From Pyrocephalus nanus (lineage: Eukaryota > Chordata > Aves > Passeriformes > Tyrannidae), in contig CM076267.1 in assembly GCA_038380795.1 (NCBI GenBank), forward strand, positions 36,208,232 to 36,272,231: 64,000 nucleotides of DNA, read 5' to 3'. The position numbers and the translations under genes were made by a program. The notes below the pieces were generated by a model, which was given only the letters and a program-made list of their open reading frames with translations, was not told the origin of the DNA and searched no databases. This document shows, piece after piece, positions 61,595 to 64,000 of this stretch (positions are counted from its first letter, which is position 1; each line of letters begins with the position of its first letter).

Positions 61595-62175
61595 CTGTAT
61601 TCCAGAGAAAAAGGAGAAGGCTCCTGATTTAATGCCAGGAGAACTGGTTTTGTTGGAGGAGGGGGGAAAAGGCCATTTGGAAACTGTGCTATCTCCCTCA
61701 GGGCTCGGATACCTGTTCTGCAGTCATTTAAAGCCAGCAAGGCAAGGCTGGGGGCTCCTCTGAGCTCACCAAATCCCAGCCTTACCCCCTGAGCTGCTGC
61801 AGGGGCTGACCCTGATGCCCTGGTGCCGGAGCCACGGGGACTTGGCCGCTCTGAGCCCCAGTGTGGCGGTGCCGGGAGGAAAAACAACTGCATCCAGCAC
61901 CACCTCCATCTCTTCATCACTGCTCGGCTGGACCAGCTCCCTCCCACCCTCCGAGCGGTCTTTTGATCCTGAGGTTCCTGGGTCAGCCAAGGGAAGTGGG
62001 GATCCTTTGCAACTGGATCAAGGTTTTAATTAGCAGAGGATCGTCTGGTTTTTGCATGGTTTGCTCGATGCCAACCCCAGCAAGGAATAAAAGTTTACTT
62101 CCATTTCCCAGCGCTCCATGAAAGCAGCTTCCGTCAGCGCTGCCTGTGCTCTCGGCCGTGCTGGATATGGCATTT

Positions 62176-62242
62176 CTATTTTTAGAACCCAGGGTTGCCA
62201 TGGCAACCCAGTGTATTTTTTTTCTGTTAAATATAGCAGCTG
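62176..62242. promoter_or_regulatory. MEF2 site, perfect RFX X-box palindrome and E-box cluster
   Basis: CTATTTTTAG at 62176-62185 is a full MEF2 consensus. Seven bases later from 62192 to 62209 is GGGTTGCCATGGCAACCC, an 18-base perfect palindrome containing the ideal RFX X-box GTTGCCATGGCAAC. CAGCTG follows at 62237-62242. Together they fit a tissue-specific enhancer or promoter. The flank 62030-62340 is unique sequence with several CpGs and no repeat. Confidence 0.5.
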
Positions 62243-63897
62243 TTGCAGGGAACTCTCGTCCTTCTGGATGTGAAGGCTGTGTTTTTTGCCCTCTGACAGA
62301 GCTCAGGGTATTAAAGGCAGATGAGAAGGGATGATTAAATAAGTGGAAGCCCAGAAGAAACCATGGATGTGTAATTGCATGGAGGGGTTTGGGATGAAGC
62401 CATGTGTGGCTGCTGCTTTGGAAGCAGCATTTCTGCATTAAAAATAGTGAGGGGACAGGGATGGGGAGCTTTTCCATGTGGGGGCCCATGAGATCACCCA
62501 TCCCCTCTCTCTCCAGCTGGGATGCTGGTGCCCAGTCTGCCTGGTTTTTGCTGTTCTGGTCTCTGCCCTTCCAGGGGACAGGCTGTGACAACCAGGGCTT
62601 GTCCTGTCTGGGAGGTGCCAAATGGGTCTTGCCATCAGAGGGTCCCCATGGCAAGGAAGGAGCCTGTTTTGGGAAAACCAAGTTTTACTCCTATCCACAC
62701 TTCACGAGCTCGAAGAAGGGTTTTGTGGGGCAGGGTTGGGGTCTGGAGCTCCAACCATCTCTTGCTGGGTGGTGGGCACCTCACTGGAAGCAGTGGGAAA
62801 GGTGCAGATTTCATTTCCAGGGCTGGCCCAGGGATGCAGCCCAGGAGTGCTGCAGGACCGTGCTGCACCCCAAAGCAGTACCGTGCCCGAGTTTTGGGGC
62901 TCCATGGGAAGTAAACTGAATCTGTTTCATTTTTTTTTTTTTTTTTAATATGTTTTAATTTCCTGGATCCCTGAAAGGTGCAAGCACATCCTTCAGGAGG
63001 CTGGTTGCCATCTCCTGGGAAGAGAGAGGAGAAGGGTGGGGAGCACAATCACTCAAGCCAAGGGCGATCTGTCAGCTGGGAGATGGAGATCTTTTTTTAA
63101 TTAACTAGTCTTTGCCTCATTAAATGAACAAGAAAACCAGAGAGCAGCAGATACACAGCAGGGCTCAGAGTCTCTGAAAGTTCCTTTAAAAAGTGTAATG
63201 CAACAACAAACAAATAAAACCCCGCTATTAAAACAGCTTGAGTTTGAAGTGTCCGTGCAGGTCACTGTGACCAAAGCTTAGGGCAGGAATAACACATCTC
63301 TGGGAGTCTTATCTGTTCCCTCAGCTATCGAGAGTGGCATCTATTGCCGGGGATGTTATTGCTTTTTTGAATTTAATAGCAGAAGCATTGCTTAAGCAAG
63401 CAGAAAGCTGCAGGGGAAGAGCTGCCTCTGCGGACACCGGGGGCTGGAGTTCACCCTCTGCTCTTGCCTGGCTCCTCAGCCACCCCTGCAAGGTGATCGT
63501 GAGGACTGGGGGATTTGGAAGAGTCAGGGATTCAGGAGGCAGTGGGATGGAGTCAAATGCTGGCTTTGCTACTGCCTGTACAGGGGAGTCCATCTCAGAT
63601 CCTCTGGAGCTGAAGCCTGTCTCCACAGTGCCAGAGCATCCTTTGGCTGAGGGCAGAAATAAAGGGCTCATCCCTAAGGAAATGCTGCCTGTAATGGAGG
63701 AAGGAAAGGCTGCCACATCAAATTTGAAGATCTCCCTACATCCTTCAGGGAATAGGTTGTCAGATATTTCTGGCCCAGAAAATGTAGCTTGCAGCTGGGA
63801 GGGAGGGTCAGGGCAATCATTTTAATGCCACTGGTTTTAATCCAGCACGAGGGGAAGGACTGGAGTGGGCACAGCCATGAAAAAGCGTGTTTGCACA

Positions 63898-64000
63898 TGG
63901 AATCAGGGAATGGTTTGGGTTGGAAGGGACCTTAAACCTCATGCAGTTCCACCCCCGGCCATGGGCAGGGACACCTTCCACCACCTCAGACTGTTCCAAG
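63898..64000 (-). mobile_element. CR1 LINE 3' fragment, cut by the window edge
   Basis: Begins TGGAATCAGGGAATGGTTTG and continues with GGGACACCTTCCACCACCTC to the last base. The inner part lies beyond the window. Confidence 0.92.

Larger units (their letters stand above)
61031..63897. other. Unique stretch with the regulatory-looking cluster
   Basis: Includes the GGGCT repeat (61571), the MEF2/X-box cluster (62176) and a T-run at about 62931-62946. A 163-residue plus frame at 63334-63825 is overlapped by a 131-residue minus frame; neither shows a known domain. Confidence 0.45.

Noticed and set aside
61983..62681. 232-residue minus-strand open frame across the MEF2/X-box cluster
   Set aside because: No domain; the palindromic motifs are better explained as binding sites than as codons.
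1..64000. CRISPR arrays, bacterial operons, rRNA or tRNA genes
   Set aside because: No regularly spaced direct repeats, no ribosome-binding-site-led gene runs and no cloverleaf or rRNA sequence was seen; the dispersed repeats are CR1.

Overview
The window looks like bird nuclear DNA. It has vertebrate GT-AG introns, and about 35 short fragments of one dispersed repeat whose sense strand ends in the T/C-rich, ATTCTATGATTCTATGA-like 3' end typical of avian CR1 LINEs. I see no Alu or L1 and no bacterial operon structure. The species cannot be named from the sequence alone. Nearly all open reading frames here are chance frames or lie inside repeats.

Left third (1-22020): the 3' end of one plus-strand, multi-exon protein-coding gene. 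Six consecutive coding exons can be joined with matching phases and GT-AG borders: 2533-2587, 3081-3130, 6392-6428, 6698-6783, 12026-12134 and 21597-21665. Together they encode the last ~134 residues of a protein ending in WIWLK and a TGA stop. A 3'UTR with an ATTAAA signal near 21992 follows. The gene's 5' part lies to the left of the window. I do not firmly recognise the protein. The long introns hold CR1 fragments, homopolymer runs and one recent tandem duplication.

Right two thirds (about 22020-64000): no coding exon that I can support. It is intergenic, or intronic to something not visible here. It is punctuated by CR1 fragments in both orientations, some lying as inverted pairs, and by simple repeats and G-runs. 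A few unique blocks carry regulatory-looking motif clusters. They are a CpG-rich block near 35400-35720 with two E-boxes around MEF2-like sites; a GC-box/CCAAT block near 38360-38415; an AT-rich block near 50380-50690 with two palindromes; and a block near 62170-62245 with a MEF2 consensus, a perfect 18-bp RFX X-box palindrome and a CAGCTG E-box. These are motif-level inferences only.

I did not find a previously undescribed multi-gene system. The most informative items are the unresolved conserved protein at the left and the MEF2/X-box cluster at the right.
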